Shown: positions 23,800 to 32,082, numbered from the stretch's first letter. The stretch is 39,728 nt of DNA from Mucilaginibacter sp. (GCA_028287925.1 JAQBOS010000345.1:1-39728), one strand, 5' to 3'. The notes: generated from the sequence alone by a model not told the origin. A program made the numbers and translations.

Positions 23800-26184
23800 A
23801 TGTTAAAAAACTACATCAAAACCTCATTCAGGTATTTCCTTAACCACAAGGCATTTTCATCAATCAACATTATTGGCTTAAGCACCGGCATTTGCGTTTG
23901 CTTTTTTGCGTTGCTTTACGTTCAGTTTGAGCTGAGCAGGGATAGTTATAATAAACAAGCTGATAATATCTATCGCCTGGTTACTGATATTAAAACCCCG
24001 GTTGGCATTAATTATGAAAGCACATCGGCACCAATGGCGCAGGCTATGCAATCCGCCTTTCCGGAAGTAAAAATTGCGACGAGGGTTTTTATGGATGATA
24101 TGATCCTGCAGAGCAACCCTAATAATGCTGCCAAGGAAGAAATTGCATACGTAGATGCCTCTGTATTTTCAGTTTTCAGCTGGCAGCTGCTTCGCGGCGA
24201 TGTCAAACATTTGCTGGATGCGCCCTATAATGTGGTGCTTACTGAAAGTGCTGCAATAAAATATTTTGGAAATGCAGACCCTGTAGGGCAAACAATGATG
24301 ATAAACGGGCAGCAAAAAGCTGCCGTTACCGGGATAATGAAGGATATTCCATACAACTCGCATTTGCGGGTGAGTATGATCTTTTCCATGGCAACGCTTA
24401 TTCAGCCGGGCATAGGATGGGACACCAACTGGACTCACTTTGGTTTTTACACTTACCTGCTATTGCAACCAGGTGTTGATCCGGCTAAATTCAGCGCAAA
24501 GCTTCCCGCATTTATTAACGCTAATGTTGAACAAAGCCAGTCGAAATATACCCTGTCTATCGAGCCACTAAAAAAGGTATACCTGTATGGCAAACCGCGC
24601 GGGCATCGTACCGGGAGCTCGGAGAGCGGCAGCATCGGCAATATTTATATATTTTCTATTATAGCGGCCTTTGTTTTGTTTATTGCCTGCTTTAACTTTA
24701 TCAATCTTACTACAGCTTTTTCTTTAAAACGAGCCAGGGAAATTGGCGTTCGCAAAGTGCTTGGCGCATCAAAAAGGCAGCTGGTATCACAATTTTTTAT
24801 GGATGCTGTTTTGCTTTGTTTAATAGCCTTTGTTATCGCATTGGCGCTGGCTGCTTTACTGCTCCCACTCTTTAACCAGCTAACAGGTACTATTATTGCC
24901 ACAGGTGTATTTGAAAATCTCTATTATATTGCCGGTTTATTAGCAATAGCTGTATTGGTTGGCTTATTATCGGGAATTTACCCGGCATTGTTCTTATCCG
25001 GCTTTAAACCGATAAGCAGCTTAAAAGGGCAATTTGCTTCAGGCAACGGCGGTTTAATGCTTCGCAAATCATTGGTTGTAGCGCAGTTTGCTATATCAAT
25101 CATACTTATCATATCTACCGTTGTAGTTTACAACCAGCTTGATTTTATGCAGAACCAGCAATTAGGCTTCGAAAAGGGCCATAAGCTGGTGATAGATTAC
25201 CAGTATGATCAGCGGATTACCAACCATATCGACCTGGTAAAACAACAACTGGGAGCAATAAAGGGGGTTAGCGCTGTTAGCGTATCGTCAACTGTGCCGG
25301 GTACGCCCAACAATAAATATCCAACTCAAATCGCCAACGCCGATAATCTTTTCCAGGAAGTTTTGACGGATGTTTATTATTTCGACGGTGATTTTTTAAG
25401 CCAATACGGCATAAAAGTTATTGCAGGCCGGGGTTTTAATAAGCAATTTGTTCTAGATGAAAAAGCAATGCTGATTAATGAGGCTATGGTTCAAAAAATG
25501 GGCTATAAAAACCCGGAGGAAGCAATAGGCAAAAGGTTTAAACAATTTAATACCGATGGTACTATTGTAGGCGTTGTAAAAGACTTTCACTTTCATTCGG
25601 CGCAGGAGTTAGTTCAGCCGCTTGCCATTCGCCCTAACAGTGGTTTTTTTACCGCCATTACTATTGATATCCGTTCCACCAATATGCAACAAACCATTGG
25701 CCAGGTTGAACAGCAATGGAAACAACTGGCGCCCGGCCTGCCGCTGATTTATGTTTTTGAGGACGATGCTTACAACAAGCAATACCTTACCCAGCAGCGT
25801 TTCGGCAGCCTGTTTGTTTGCTTTTCTGCATTAGCTATATTGATCTCCTGCCTTGGCCTTTTGGGCCTCTCTGCATTCAGCACAGCGCAGCGTAAAAAAG
25901 AAATAGGCATTCGTAAAGTACTGGGCGCTTCGGTTACAAGCATAGCGGCATTGCTTTCTAAAGATTTTGTAAGGCTGGTATTTATAGCGCTCATTGTTGC
26001 CTCGCCATTGGCATGGTTTGCCATGCACAGCTGGCTGCAAGGCTTTGCCTATCGCATCCAAATAAGCTGGTGGGTGTTTGTGCTTTCAGGCTCGGCAGCA
26101 CTGCTTATAGCCTTGCTGACAGTAAGCTTTCAATCCATAAAAGCAGCCTTGGTTAACCCGGTGAAAAGTTTGAAGAGTGAGTGA
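23800..26184 (+). CDS. FtsX/MacB-type ABC transporter permease
   Basis: 794 residues with two FtsX-like permease halves. An N-terminal helix (about 18-40, INIIGLSTGICVCFFALLYV) leads to a MacB-type periplasmic domain, then three helices. RAREIGVRKVLGASKRQLV precedes helix 3 and marks the first permease core. A second periplasmic domain follows, then the final core with RKKEIGIRKVLGASVTSIAA. These transporters act on lipoproteins, peptides or antibiotics by a mechanotransmission mechanism and need a LolD/MacB-like ATPase, which is not encoded nearby. Bacteroidota carry many such stand-alone permeases. A long inverted repeat follows the stop. Confidence 0.9.
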   Translation: MLKNYIKTSFRYFLNHKAFSSINIIGLSTGICVCFFALLYVQFELSRDSYNKQADNIYRLVTDIKTPVGINYESTSAPMAQAMQSAFPEVKIATRVFMDDMILQSNPNNAAKEEIAYVDASVFSVFSWQLLRGDVKHLLDAPYNVVLTESAAIKYFGNADPVGQTMMINGQQKAAVTGIMKDIPYNSHLRVSMIFSMATLIQPGIGWDTNWTHFGFYTYLLLQPGVDPAKFSAKLPAFINANVEQSQSKYTLSIEPLKKVYLYGKPRGHRTGSSESGSIGNIYIFSIIAAFVLFIACFNFINLTTAFSLKRAREIGVRKVLGASKRQLVSQFFMDAVLLCLIAFVIALALAALLLPLFNQLTGTIIATGVFENLYYIAGLLAIAVLVGLLSGIYPALFLSGFKPISSLKGQFASGNGGLMLRKSLVVAQFAISIILIISTVVVYNQLDFMQNQQLGFEKGHKLVIDYQYDQRITNHIDLVKQQLGAIKGVSAVSVSSTVPGTPNNKYPTQIANADNLFQEVLTDVYYFDGDFLSQYGIKVIAGRGFNKQFVLDEKAMLINEAMVQKMGYKNPEEAIGKRFKQFNTDGTIVGVVKDFHFHSAQELVQPLAIRPNSGFFTAITIDIRSTNMQQTIGQVEQQWKQLAPGLPLIYVFEDDAYNKQYLTQQRFGSLFVCFSALAILISCLGLLGLSAFSTAQRKKEIGIRKVLGASVTSIAALLSKDFVRLVFIALIVASPLAWFAMHSWLQGFAYRIQISWWVFVLSGSAALLIALLTVSFQSIKAALVNPVKSLKSE

Positions 26185-26190
26185 AATTTC

Positions 26191-26310
26191 CACCCTGTCA
26201 TTGCGAGGCACGAAGCAATCGCATGCTATACAGGGCGAATAGAAAGGTGTAGAATTTGCATAGCCGCTTAGCATGCGTGCGATTGCCACGCTGCGCAATG
26301 ACATAGGGTG
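26191..26310. repeat. TGTCATTGCGAGGCACGAAGCAATC inverted repeat
   Basis: The left arm 26191-26228 (CACCCTGTCATTGCGAGGCA, then CGAAGCAATCGCATGC) pairs imperfectly with the right arm 26270-26310, leaving about 40 unpaired central bases. It fills the whole gap between two convergent genes and ends two bases before the oxidoreductase stop. It looks like a dispersed intergenic repeat and can serve as a bidirectional terminator. Confidence 0.7.
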
Positions 26311-26312
26311 AA

Positions 26313-27278
26313 CTATTTTTCTCCCTTAAATCTCAACCCTATCTGTTCCCTTGCCTTATCCAGCATAGCAATCATGTGCCTCGACATTTCATGGCTGATG
26401 ATAGGGCTCTCTGTTTTACCATCATTTATTAACTGACAGAAGTGCTCAATTTCATAGTTAAGGCCACCTGCGGTAAAGGGTTCATTAATTTCAACGGTAC
26501 GGCCATCAAGATAATTGATAGTAGCGCGTTGAGGGTTCCACCAATTTTTGTGGATGGTTACATGGCCAACGGCTCCGCAGATCAAGGCATCACCCTTACC
26601 ATGCAGATCAAAACCCGCATAAAGCTGGGCGTAGCCATTTGTATGCAGGGTTTGAAAAATAGCAAACATATCAATTCCTGTTTCTCCAAAACGGCCCATG
26701 GTTTGTACCTGTTGGGTTTCGCCCAGCCAGTCGATAGCTAAAAATGCTTCATAAATACCGATCCCCATTATTGCACCGCCGGCAAGCTCGTGACTGAAAT
26801 TAGGATGATCCCGTGGAATATCAGCAACTGATGATCCAGCCCTTACATAACCAACCGACCCAATAGGATCTGTAATTAAATACTCCTTTAAACGGCGGTA
26901 CAAAGGAAAGAACGGAGGCTTCATCCCCTCCATAAAAATCAGGCCTTTTAATTTGGCTGCTTCAAGTACGGGATTTAAGATAGAAAGATTAATAGCGGCA
27001 GGCTTTTCGCAAAGCACATGTTTACCCGCGTTAAAAGCGGCAAAACAGTATTGTGCATGGCTATCGGGCAGGGTGGCAATGTAAACGGCATCAATATCGC
27101 TGGCAAGCAGCTCATCAACCGTTTTGCTGGCATAACCACCATATTGTTCAACAAAGCTGTTAACAGATTCTTCCCGCCTGGACCATAACGACACCAGTTC
27201 TGTGCCGGGCACAGCTTTAAGTCCCTGTACAAAACGGTGCGCAATGCGCCCGCAGCCTATGATCCCCCATTTTATCAT
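26313..27278 (-). CDS. Gfo/Idh/MocA-family oxidoreductase
   Basis: 321 residues with the family's two domains. The N-terminal Rossmann fold has WGIIGCGRIAHRFVQGL and a conserved HVLCEKPAAIN loop with the catalytic lysine. The C-terminal alpha/beta domain carries GGAIMGIGIYEAFLAIDWLG. It is an NAD(P)-dependent dehydrogenase; the sequence is closest in style to the dihydrodiol or xylose dehydrogenase branch, but the substrate cannot be told. The start codon is followed at once by the Rossmann strand, so the start is well placed. It converges on the FtsX permease and lies upstream of the lipoprotein gene in the same direction, separated by degenerate repeats. Confidence 0.9.
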   Translation of the reverse strand: MIKWGIIGCGRIAHRFVQGLKAVPGTELVSLWSRREESVNSFVEQYGGYASKTVDELLASDIDAVYIATLPDSHAQYCFAAFNAGKHVLCEKPAAINLSILNPVLEAAKLKGLIFMEGMKPPFFPLYRRLKEYLITDPIGSVGYVRAGSSVADIPRDHPNFSHELAGGAIMGIGIYEAFLAIDWLGETQQVQTMGRFGETGIDMFAIFQTLHTNGYAQLYAGFDLHGKGDALICGAVGHVTIHKNWWNPQRATINYLDGRTVEINEPFTAGGLNYEIEHFCQLINDGKTESPIISHEMSRHMIAMLDKAREQIGLRFKGEK

Positions 27279-27281
27279 TCT

Positions 27282-27350
27282 AGTTCATAGTTGATGGTTC
27301 ATAGATCATGGCAAAAATCTCAAACCTCACGTCTAATATCTCAAATCTAT
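27282..27350. repeat. AGTTCATAG and AATCTCAAA repeat tract
   Basis: Two degenerate repeat types abut: AGTTCATAGTTGATGGTTCATAG (27288-27310) and ATCTCAAAC, GTCTAATATCTCAAATCT (27317-27348). The second reaches the stop codon of the lipoprotein gene. The first belongs to the same family as the inverted repeat at 35981-36022. Confidence 0.5.
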
Positions 27351-28411
27351 TGATACTGTATATAAATCGGGTGCGGCTTGTAAATCTTTAGTATCTCCTC
27401 GGGCGTTAGCATGTGATGGGGCGGCGACCACGAGTCGTTTTTATAAAACAATTTGAAGCCGGTAAACTGTACCGGGTCGTGATAAATATAATCGCGGTAA
27501 GTACCTGTCTTTAAATCGGGCGGGCCGAAACCGTCCATATCCATAACGAACTGGATTTCGGGGTGAAGCTTAATGTTTTGATAATTGGTCAGCATTTTAC
27601 GGGTAAAACGGTGCACAATAAAAATTTTGGGCGGCAGGTTATATTTTTTTACCTCGTTTGCTAAGTAACCCGAAACATAGTTAACCTCAGCTGCATCATA
27701 ACTACCTATTTTTTTGCCGGGATGGATGCCATCATGCATAGCAAATTCGGGGTCGATACCGCAATGTACGTTAGGCATTCGCCAATATTTTTCCAGCTTG
27801 GGCAGTTCCGCGTGGATAGTGCTCAACGCTACCTGTATATCCAGGAAAAGTATGGCATGGGCCCTTTTAGCAAGGCGCACTGCGCTATCTATTTTTTTCT
27901 CAGGCATTCGGTTGATATACATGTTGTCCTTACCGGGAAAACCGGCGGCTACCACCGCTATATAATGCAGCGCTGGTTGAACAGGTGTTTGCGGATCGGC
28001 TTTCTCCCAACGCTTTACTTCTCCATGTAGTTTGGCCAACATTTCGTCTGGCGGCAGTTCGCCCAGGATGCCCATTTTTTTGGCGGAAAGGTTACCATAA
28101 TAGGCTATAACGCGCTTAAAGGGTAAAATAGCACCAGGCAAAGGGTAAGGCGCTTTTTTTACGGGCCATTTCCCGGTAGTATCGCCGTTGGCCAGTTTTT
28201 TCATCAACGAATCGTAGAGTTTTTTATCTATCGGCGGATAAACTACCGGAGCGGCAACAGTATCTTCCTTCGCAGCTGCGGCAACTTTTTTAGTGGTGTC
28301 TTTAGCGGCTGCGGCAGCCTTGTCCTTTGGCGTCGACTGGCTGCAACCGGAAAACAGCATTAATGAGGTTAGCACAAATGCAGCAGATAGAATAATGTTT
28401 TTCACTTTCAT
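27347..28411 (-). CDS. Lipoprotein of an uncharacterised family
   Basis: 354 residues. A signal peptide ends in the lipobox FSGC (C23) and is followed by an Ala/Lys/Thr-rich low-complexity linker to about residue 55. The remaining 300 residues form a globular domain, possibly a TIM-barrel-like fold. Marker stretches are CGIDPEFAMHDG, GSYDAAEVNYVSGYLANEV, FIVHRFTRKML and FVMDMDGFGPPDLKTGTYRD. I recall a similar order (LDPEW... DAAEVN... VVHQF... MDGQGP) in uncharacterised actinobacterial lipoproteins; this is memory and not a search. The conserved Asp, Glu and His suggest an enzymatic site, but no activity can be named. Expressed toward the oxidoreductase gene. Confidence 0.75.
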   Translation of the reverse strand: MKVKNIILSAAFVLTSLMLFSGCSQSTPKDKAAAAAKDTTKKVAAAAKEDTVAAPVVYPPIDKKLYDSLMKKLANGDTTGKWPVKKAPYPLPGAILPFKRVIAYYGNLSAKKMGILGELPPDEMLAKLHGEVKRWEKADPQTPVQPALHYIAVVAAGFPGKDNMYINRMPEKKIDSAVRLAKRAHAILFLDIQVALSTIHAELPKLEKYWRMPNVHCGIDPEFAMHDGIHPGKKIGSYDAAEVNYVSGYLANEVKKYNLPPKIFIVHRFTRKMLTNYQNIKLHPEIQFVMDMDGFGPPDLKTGTYRDYIYHDPVQFTGFKLFYKNDSWSPPHHMLTPEEILKIYKPHPIYIQYQ

Positions 28412-28566
28412 TTAACAGATTTTTGTATGTAACAGGGGTTTTGCAAAGTAACAGCTTTTTTAGAGTTGGATGGGTTAAAATTATCAACAATTTGCCAGCT
28501 AACAATTGGCATTGTGCGGTTTGCAGTTTTTGTGATTTGCTTTAACTAATCTCTGATCTCCGGACT

Positions 28567-29460
28567 CTAATCACTAAGCGAAGCTTTAAAGAATTTCCCA
28601 AATACGCCCAAAGGCAATTTTGAGCCTGCAGTGGCCTGCAGGTAAAGTTCACCGGTTTCCAGGTTTTGTACTTGCGGGTAAGCACTTTTTATCAGGTTTT
28701 CAATAATAACCGATGAAAAGCCTAATGAATAGGTGTTCAATATCAGGAAATGCTCATCGGGATCCAGCAGTTGCATTACATCGCCCATCATTTCATTAAT
28801 GTTATCTTCCAGCTTCCATTTTTCGCCATTGGGACCGTGGCCGTATGCGGGCGGATCAAGGATAATCCCGTTATATTTTTTTCCGCGTTTAAGCTCACGT
28901 TTTACAAACTTCAGCGCATCCTCAACCACCCAGCGGATGTTACTCAAGCCGGAGATTTCCTGGTTTTCATTGGCCCAGGTAACCACCTGTTTAATGGAAT
29001 CAACGTGAGTTGTATCAGCGCCTGCTGCCTGGGCTATAAGTGAAGCGCCGCCTGTATAGGCAAACAGATTGAGCACCTTAGGCTCGGGGGTTTTAAATTT
29101 TTTTATGTTTTGGGTGATATAGTCCCAGTTAACCGCCTGCTCCGGGAAGATGCCCAGGTGCTTAAATGAGGTTAAAGCCAGCCTGAATTTTATACTTGCT
29201 TCCGGATTTTTGTATTCAATATGCCAGCGGTCGGGCGTAGCCGGATTTTTCTTAAGCCATTCGCCTGATGTTGCTGAACGTCCCTTAAATTTAATATGGT
29301 GCAGGCGCTGCCACTCGGCATTGCTTAAAGCCTTGCTCCAAACCGCCTGCGGCTCAGGCCTGATCAAAATCACATTGCCAAAACGTTCCAGCTTTTCAAA
29401 GTCACCGCAATCAATCAGTTCATAGTCTTTCCAGTGGGTGGGTGTGAGGAGTTGGATCAT
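28567..29460 (-). CDS. Class I SAM-dependent methyltransferase, RlmI/RlmK-like
   Basis: 297 residues. A beta-rich N-terminal section is followed by a Rossmann methyltransferase domain: SAM motif I VLNLFAYTGGASLIAQAAGA, acidic motif II (HVDSIKQVVTWANEN), and the catalytic ILDPPAYGHG loop. This loop and the FAYTGG motif belong to the group that modifies 23S rRNA (RlmI, C-terminal part of RlmL). The protein lacks the N-terminal PUA domain of RlmI, so RNA is a likely but unproven substrate. A TAAATTTG promoter element lies 74 bases upstream, inside the loop of a large inverted repeat whose left arm forms part of the leader. Confidence 0.85.
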   Translation of the reverse strand: MIQLLTPTHWKDYELIDCGDFEKLERFGNVILIRPEPQAVWSKALSNAEWQRLHHIKFKGRSATSGEWLKKNPATPDRWHIEYKNPEASIKFRLALTSFKHLGIFPEQAVNWDYITQNIKKFKTPEPKVLNLFAYTGGASLIAQAAGADTTHVDSIKQVVTWANENQEISGLSNIRWVVEDALKFVKRELKRGKKYNGIILDPPAYGHGPNGEKWKLEDNINEMMGDVMQLLDPDEHFLILNTYSLGFSSVIIENLIKSAYPQVQNLETGELYLQATAGSKLPLGVFGKFFKASLSD

Positions 29461-29467
29461 GGTTTTG

Positions 29468-29602
29468 AGTCCGAAAGTCGGAAAGACCGAAAGTCCGGAA
29501 GATGTTTTTAGTTATTAATTTGTCCGAAAGCTGCAAATTTATATAAATCTTACCGATCTTCTATCTTTCTTTCGGACTTCCGGTCTTTCCGACTTCCGGA
29601 CT
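29468..29602. repeat. AGTCCGAAAGTCGGAAAGACC long inverted repeat
   Basis: Arms 29468-29501 and 29569-29602 are 34-base reverse complements with three mismatches. Each arm is built from GAAAGTC/GGAAGTCC-like units. The right arm begins two bases past the mlaF stop and the left arm ends seven bases before the methyltransferase ATG. An additional unit (GTCCGAAAG) stands alone in the loop at 29522-29530. Confidence 0.8.
29534..29541 (-). promoter_or_regulatory. -7 promoter element inside the inverted-repeat loop
   Basis: TAAATTTG followed by CAG on the minus strand matches TAnnTTTG. It would start transcription of the methyltransferase gene near 29528, placing the left arm of the repeat in the mRNA leader. 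No clear -33 TTG is seen. Confidence 0.35.
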
Positions 29603-29604
29603 AC

Positions 29605-30357
29605 CTACAACTTCTCTTTTGCAGCCTGCATGAACTTGCTGGCAAATACAAATGAGTTCAGTTCTTTATTATCCGTATGGGCAATTTCGTGATTTGAGCC
29701 TTCCCACCATTTCTTACCTTCGTGCAAAAACACAATATGATCGCCAATTCCCATGACCGAGTTCATATCGTGGGTAACAATAACGGTAGTTATTTCATAT
29801 TCCTCGGTAAGCTCATTGATCAATTCATCTATCAGGATGGAGGTTTTGGGGTCGAGGCCTGAGTTGGGTTCATCAACAAACAGGTATTTTGGCTGCATGG
29901 AGATTGCCCGCGCTATACCTACCCTTTTTTTCATCCCCCCCGAAAGTTCGGATGGATACAACTTATTTTTTCCTGCCAGATTAACCCTTTCCAGGCAAAA
30001 ATTAGCGCGTTCAAGTTTCTCTTCCTTTGATTGCTTTGTAAAAAGATTTAGCGGAAACATAATATTCTCTTCAACTGTCATGGAATCAAACAATGCGGAA
30101 TTTTGAAAAAGCATGCCTATTTCGGTACGGATTGGCACACGCTGCGTGAAATCCATTTCCGTAAAATTTTCATCGTTAAAAAACACCTGTCCTTTTGTAG
30201 GGTCGTGCAAACCGACAATACATTTAAGCAGGGTTGTTTTTCCTGAACCTGAACCACCAATGATGAGGTTGTTTTTGCCTGCGGTAAACTTTGCACTGAT
30301 GCCTTTCAGCACTTCGTTTTCGCCAAATGTCTTATAAATGTCCTTTACCTCGATCAT
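29605..30357 (-). CDS. mlaF: ABC transporter ATPase, MlaF-like
   Basis: 250 residues from the ATG at 30357; a longer open frame exists upstream, but this ATG overlaps the permease stop as ATGA and gives the normal start MIEVKDIYKTFGENEVLKGI. Walker A is IGGSGSGKTTLLKC, the Q-loop is at MLFQNSALFDSMTVEENI, the signature is LSGGMKKRVGIARA and Walker B is KYLFVDEPNSGLDPKTS, with the H-loop in IVTHDMNS. This matches the MlaF/Ttg2A branch that drives phospholipid movement between inner and outer membrane with an MlaE permease and an MCE protein. The permease is next door; the MCE subunit is not in the window. Confidence 0.9.
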   Translation of the reverse strand: MIEVKDIYKTFGENEVLKGISAKFTAGKNNLIIGGSGSGKTTLLKCIVGLHDPTKGQVFFNDENFTEMDFTQRVPIRTEIGMLFQNSALFDSMTVEENIMFPLNLFTKQSKEEKLERANFCLERVNLAGKNKLYPSELSGGMKKRVGIARAISMQPKYLFVDEPNSGLDPKTSILIDELINELTEEYEITTVIVTHDMNSVMGIGDHIVFLHEGKKWWEGSNHEIAHTDNKELNSFVFASKFMQAAKEKL

Positions 30358-31085
30358 AGCATTAAACGTGTTATAACCAGATCGGCAAATAAGATCATTA
30401 CGCAACTGTATACAACACCTTTAGTTGCCGATTGCCCAACTTCTAATGCACCGCCTGATGTATAAAAACCCTGGTAAGCACAAATAGAGGCTATAATAAA
30501 GCCAAAAACAACAGCTTTAACCAATGCAACCCTAACGGTAAGGCCTTCAAAGCCGCTGTGTACGCCTGATATATAATCAGCAGGGCTAACATCTCCTGAT
30601 ACTACGCAAGCAATCCAACCACCTGTAATCCCTAATGCAATGGATGCAATAACCAGCAAAGGCACCATGGTCATCCCGGCAATAATTTTGGGAGCAATAA
30701 GATAGCCAGGTGCATTAACGCCCATAATTTCAAGGGCATCAATTTGTTCGGTAACCCGCATGGTACCAATTTGCGATGCAATGCTTGAACCTACCCGGCC
30801 TGCCAAAACCAATGATGATATAGTTGGACTAAATTCAAGTATGGTTGAATCGCGGGCAATGCTGCCGGCAATACTGCGCGGCACCAGCGGACTGGATAAC
30901 TGAAAAGCAACCTGGATGGTGGTAGCTGCACCTATAAACAGGGAAATGATACTGATGATCCCCAATGAGCCAATTCCTACGGATACCATTTCGCGCATAA
31001 CCTCGGCCCAATAAACTTTGAATTTTTCGGGTTTGCGGAAACTTAAATGCAGTAAGAGTATATATTTTCCTAAGCTGTGAAACAT
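30354..31085 (-). CDS. mlaE: ABC lipid transporter permease, MlaE family
   Basis: 243 residues with five or six helices, of the MlaE/YrbE permease family. The family landmark EFSPTISSLVLAGRVGSSIASQIGTMRVTEQIDALEIMG is present (residues about 103-141; the hallmark is the acidic EQIDAL turn), as is GGWIACVVSGDVSP. It forms the inner-membrane channel of a phospholipid or MCE-type transporter. It overlaps mlaF by four bases, so the pair is coupled. The region upstream holds no further gene of this system, so the MCE component must be elsewhere or missing. Confidence 0.92.
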   Translation of the reverse strand: MFHSLGKYILLLHLSFRKPEKFKVYWAEVMREMVSVGIGSLGIISIISLFIGAATTIQVAFQLSSPLVPRSIAGSIARDSTILEFSPTISSLVLAGRVGSSIASQIGTMRVTEQIDALEIMGVNAPGYLIAPKIIAGMTMVPLLVIASIALGITGGWIACVVSGDVSPADYISGVHSGFEGLTVRVALVKAVVFGFIIASICAYQGFYTSGGALEVGQSATKGVVYSCVMILFADLVITRLML

Positions 31086-31316
31086 TTAAATATTTAAAAT
31101 TGGGCTAAAAATACGTTTTTAAGCAATACAGTGCATTAAGCATTACTTCCTTAATTAATATTATGCCTTTTTTGTGATAAAATTATTGGTTGTATAATTG
31201 TTATTACAACTAAATAACGAAGAGTTGGTTTGATGCGAGATATAATTTATTATTGAATGACAAGTAGCAAACAATTTAGGAGAAATTAGATTCTACTATT
31301 TTAGTATATTTGGGTT
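31086..31316. other. Divergent gap between mlaE and the antitoxin-like gene
   Basis: 231 AT-rich bases without a coding frame. TATTTTTA (minus, 31106-31113) is one mismatch from a -7 element for mlaE. TATATTTG at 31305-31312 (plus) matches the consensus, but stands only four bases before the ATG at 31317, so that message would be almost leaderless. Confidence 0.35.
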
Positions 31317-31529
31317 ATGATAAGGACGTTGGTTAAACCTGATAAACAAAATCCTGCAAGTGAAGATGTCTTAGCCAAAGACTGGCTTACACCCAAAGAA
31401 GACCTGGTATGGCAAAGTTTGGTTGAACCAGAACTAAACATAATGTCATTATCATATGCCGAAAAATCTTTTGCTGCTGATTGGGATCTCAATAATCAGG
31501 TAGAAAATGATTATTGGAATAGTTTGTAA
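31317..31529 (+). CDS. Short antitoxin-like protein with duplicated tail motif
   Basis: 70 residues. The start MIRTLVKPDKQN resembles small antitoxin-type proteins of Bacteroidota that continue with SIEIP and an AbrB-like strand. Here that part is missing, and the protein goes straight into LAKDWLTPKEDLVWQSL (19-35). A second, related motif follows: SFAADWDLNNQVENDYWNSL (51-70). Both follow the A-x-D-W ... E-x-x-x-W-x-S-L scheme that forms the toxin-binding C-terminal tail in such antitoxins. No toxin gene is adjacent; the next gene encodes a GtrA-like membrane protein. It may be an orphan or a decayed, rearranged antitoxin. Family identity is inferred from memory of motifs. Confidence 0.5.
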   Translation: MIRTLVKPDKQNPASEDVLAKDWLTPKEDLVWQSLVEPELNIMSLSYAEKSFAADWDLNNQVENDYWNSL

Positions 31530-31578
31530 CTAAGGTTGTAGCTAAAATAAACGACATATTACAACCATAATTCCTTAA

Positions 31579-32082
31579 ATGAAAAACATTCATCACTCCT
31601 TAAGGCAATTCATTTTATCTGCTATTGATTTCTTTTATTCGCCCTTTAAAAAAATTATTCCCTTACAAACCTTCAGGTATGCGGCAGCGGGTGGCGCCAA
31701 TACCTTGTTTGATATCAGTCTTTTTTCAATAGGCTATAACTTCGTTTTTAGAAAGCACAATTTTGATGTCGGTCATTTTACATTGAGTCCGCACATTGCG
31801 TCGCTGGTGTTTGCCTTTTGCTTTAGCCTGCCAACAGGGTTTTATCTTAATCGTTATGTGGTTTTCCAGGAATCGGGATTAAGGCGCAGAAGTCAACTGA
31901 TCAGGTACTTAATAGTCGTTTTTATCTGCATAATTTTCAATTACCTGTTTTTAAAGCTATTTGTCGATTATTTCGGCTGGTATCCTACTCCGTCAAAAAT
32001 TTTAACAACGGCTTTGGTTATTATTTTTAGTTATAGCAGTCAAACATATTTTTTCTTTAGGGCAAAGCCAAAGAATGTGTAA
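31579..32082 (+). CDS. GtrA-like membrane protein
   Basis: 167 residues with four hydrophobic helices in the GtrA pattern: FRYAAAGGANTLFDISLFS opens helix 1, GFYLNRYVVFQESG separates helices 2 and 3, and a TYFFFRAKPK end follows helix 4. GtrA proteins are small inner-membrane proteins linked to translocation of lipid-linked sugars for surface polysaccharides. No glycosyltransferase is adjacent, so the partner is not visible. It lies 49 bases after the antitoxin-like gene and 73 bases before the DinB gene, in the same direction. The start ATG is the only one that precedes helix 1 at normal distance. Confidence 0.85.
   Translation: MKNIHHSLRQFILSAIDFFYSPFKKIIPLQTFRYAAAGGANTLFDISLFSIGYNFVFRKHNFDVGHFTLSPHIASLVFAFCFSLPTGFYLNRYVVFQESGLRRRSQLIRYLIVVFICIIFNYLFLKLFVDYFGWYPTPSKILTTALVIIFSYSSQTYFFFRAKPKNV

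Noticed and set aside
30358-30405. Longer mlaF N-terminus
   Set aside because: The ATG at 30357 overlaps the mlaE stop as ATGA and starts right at the conserved ABC N-terminus.
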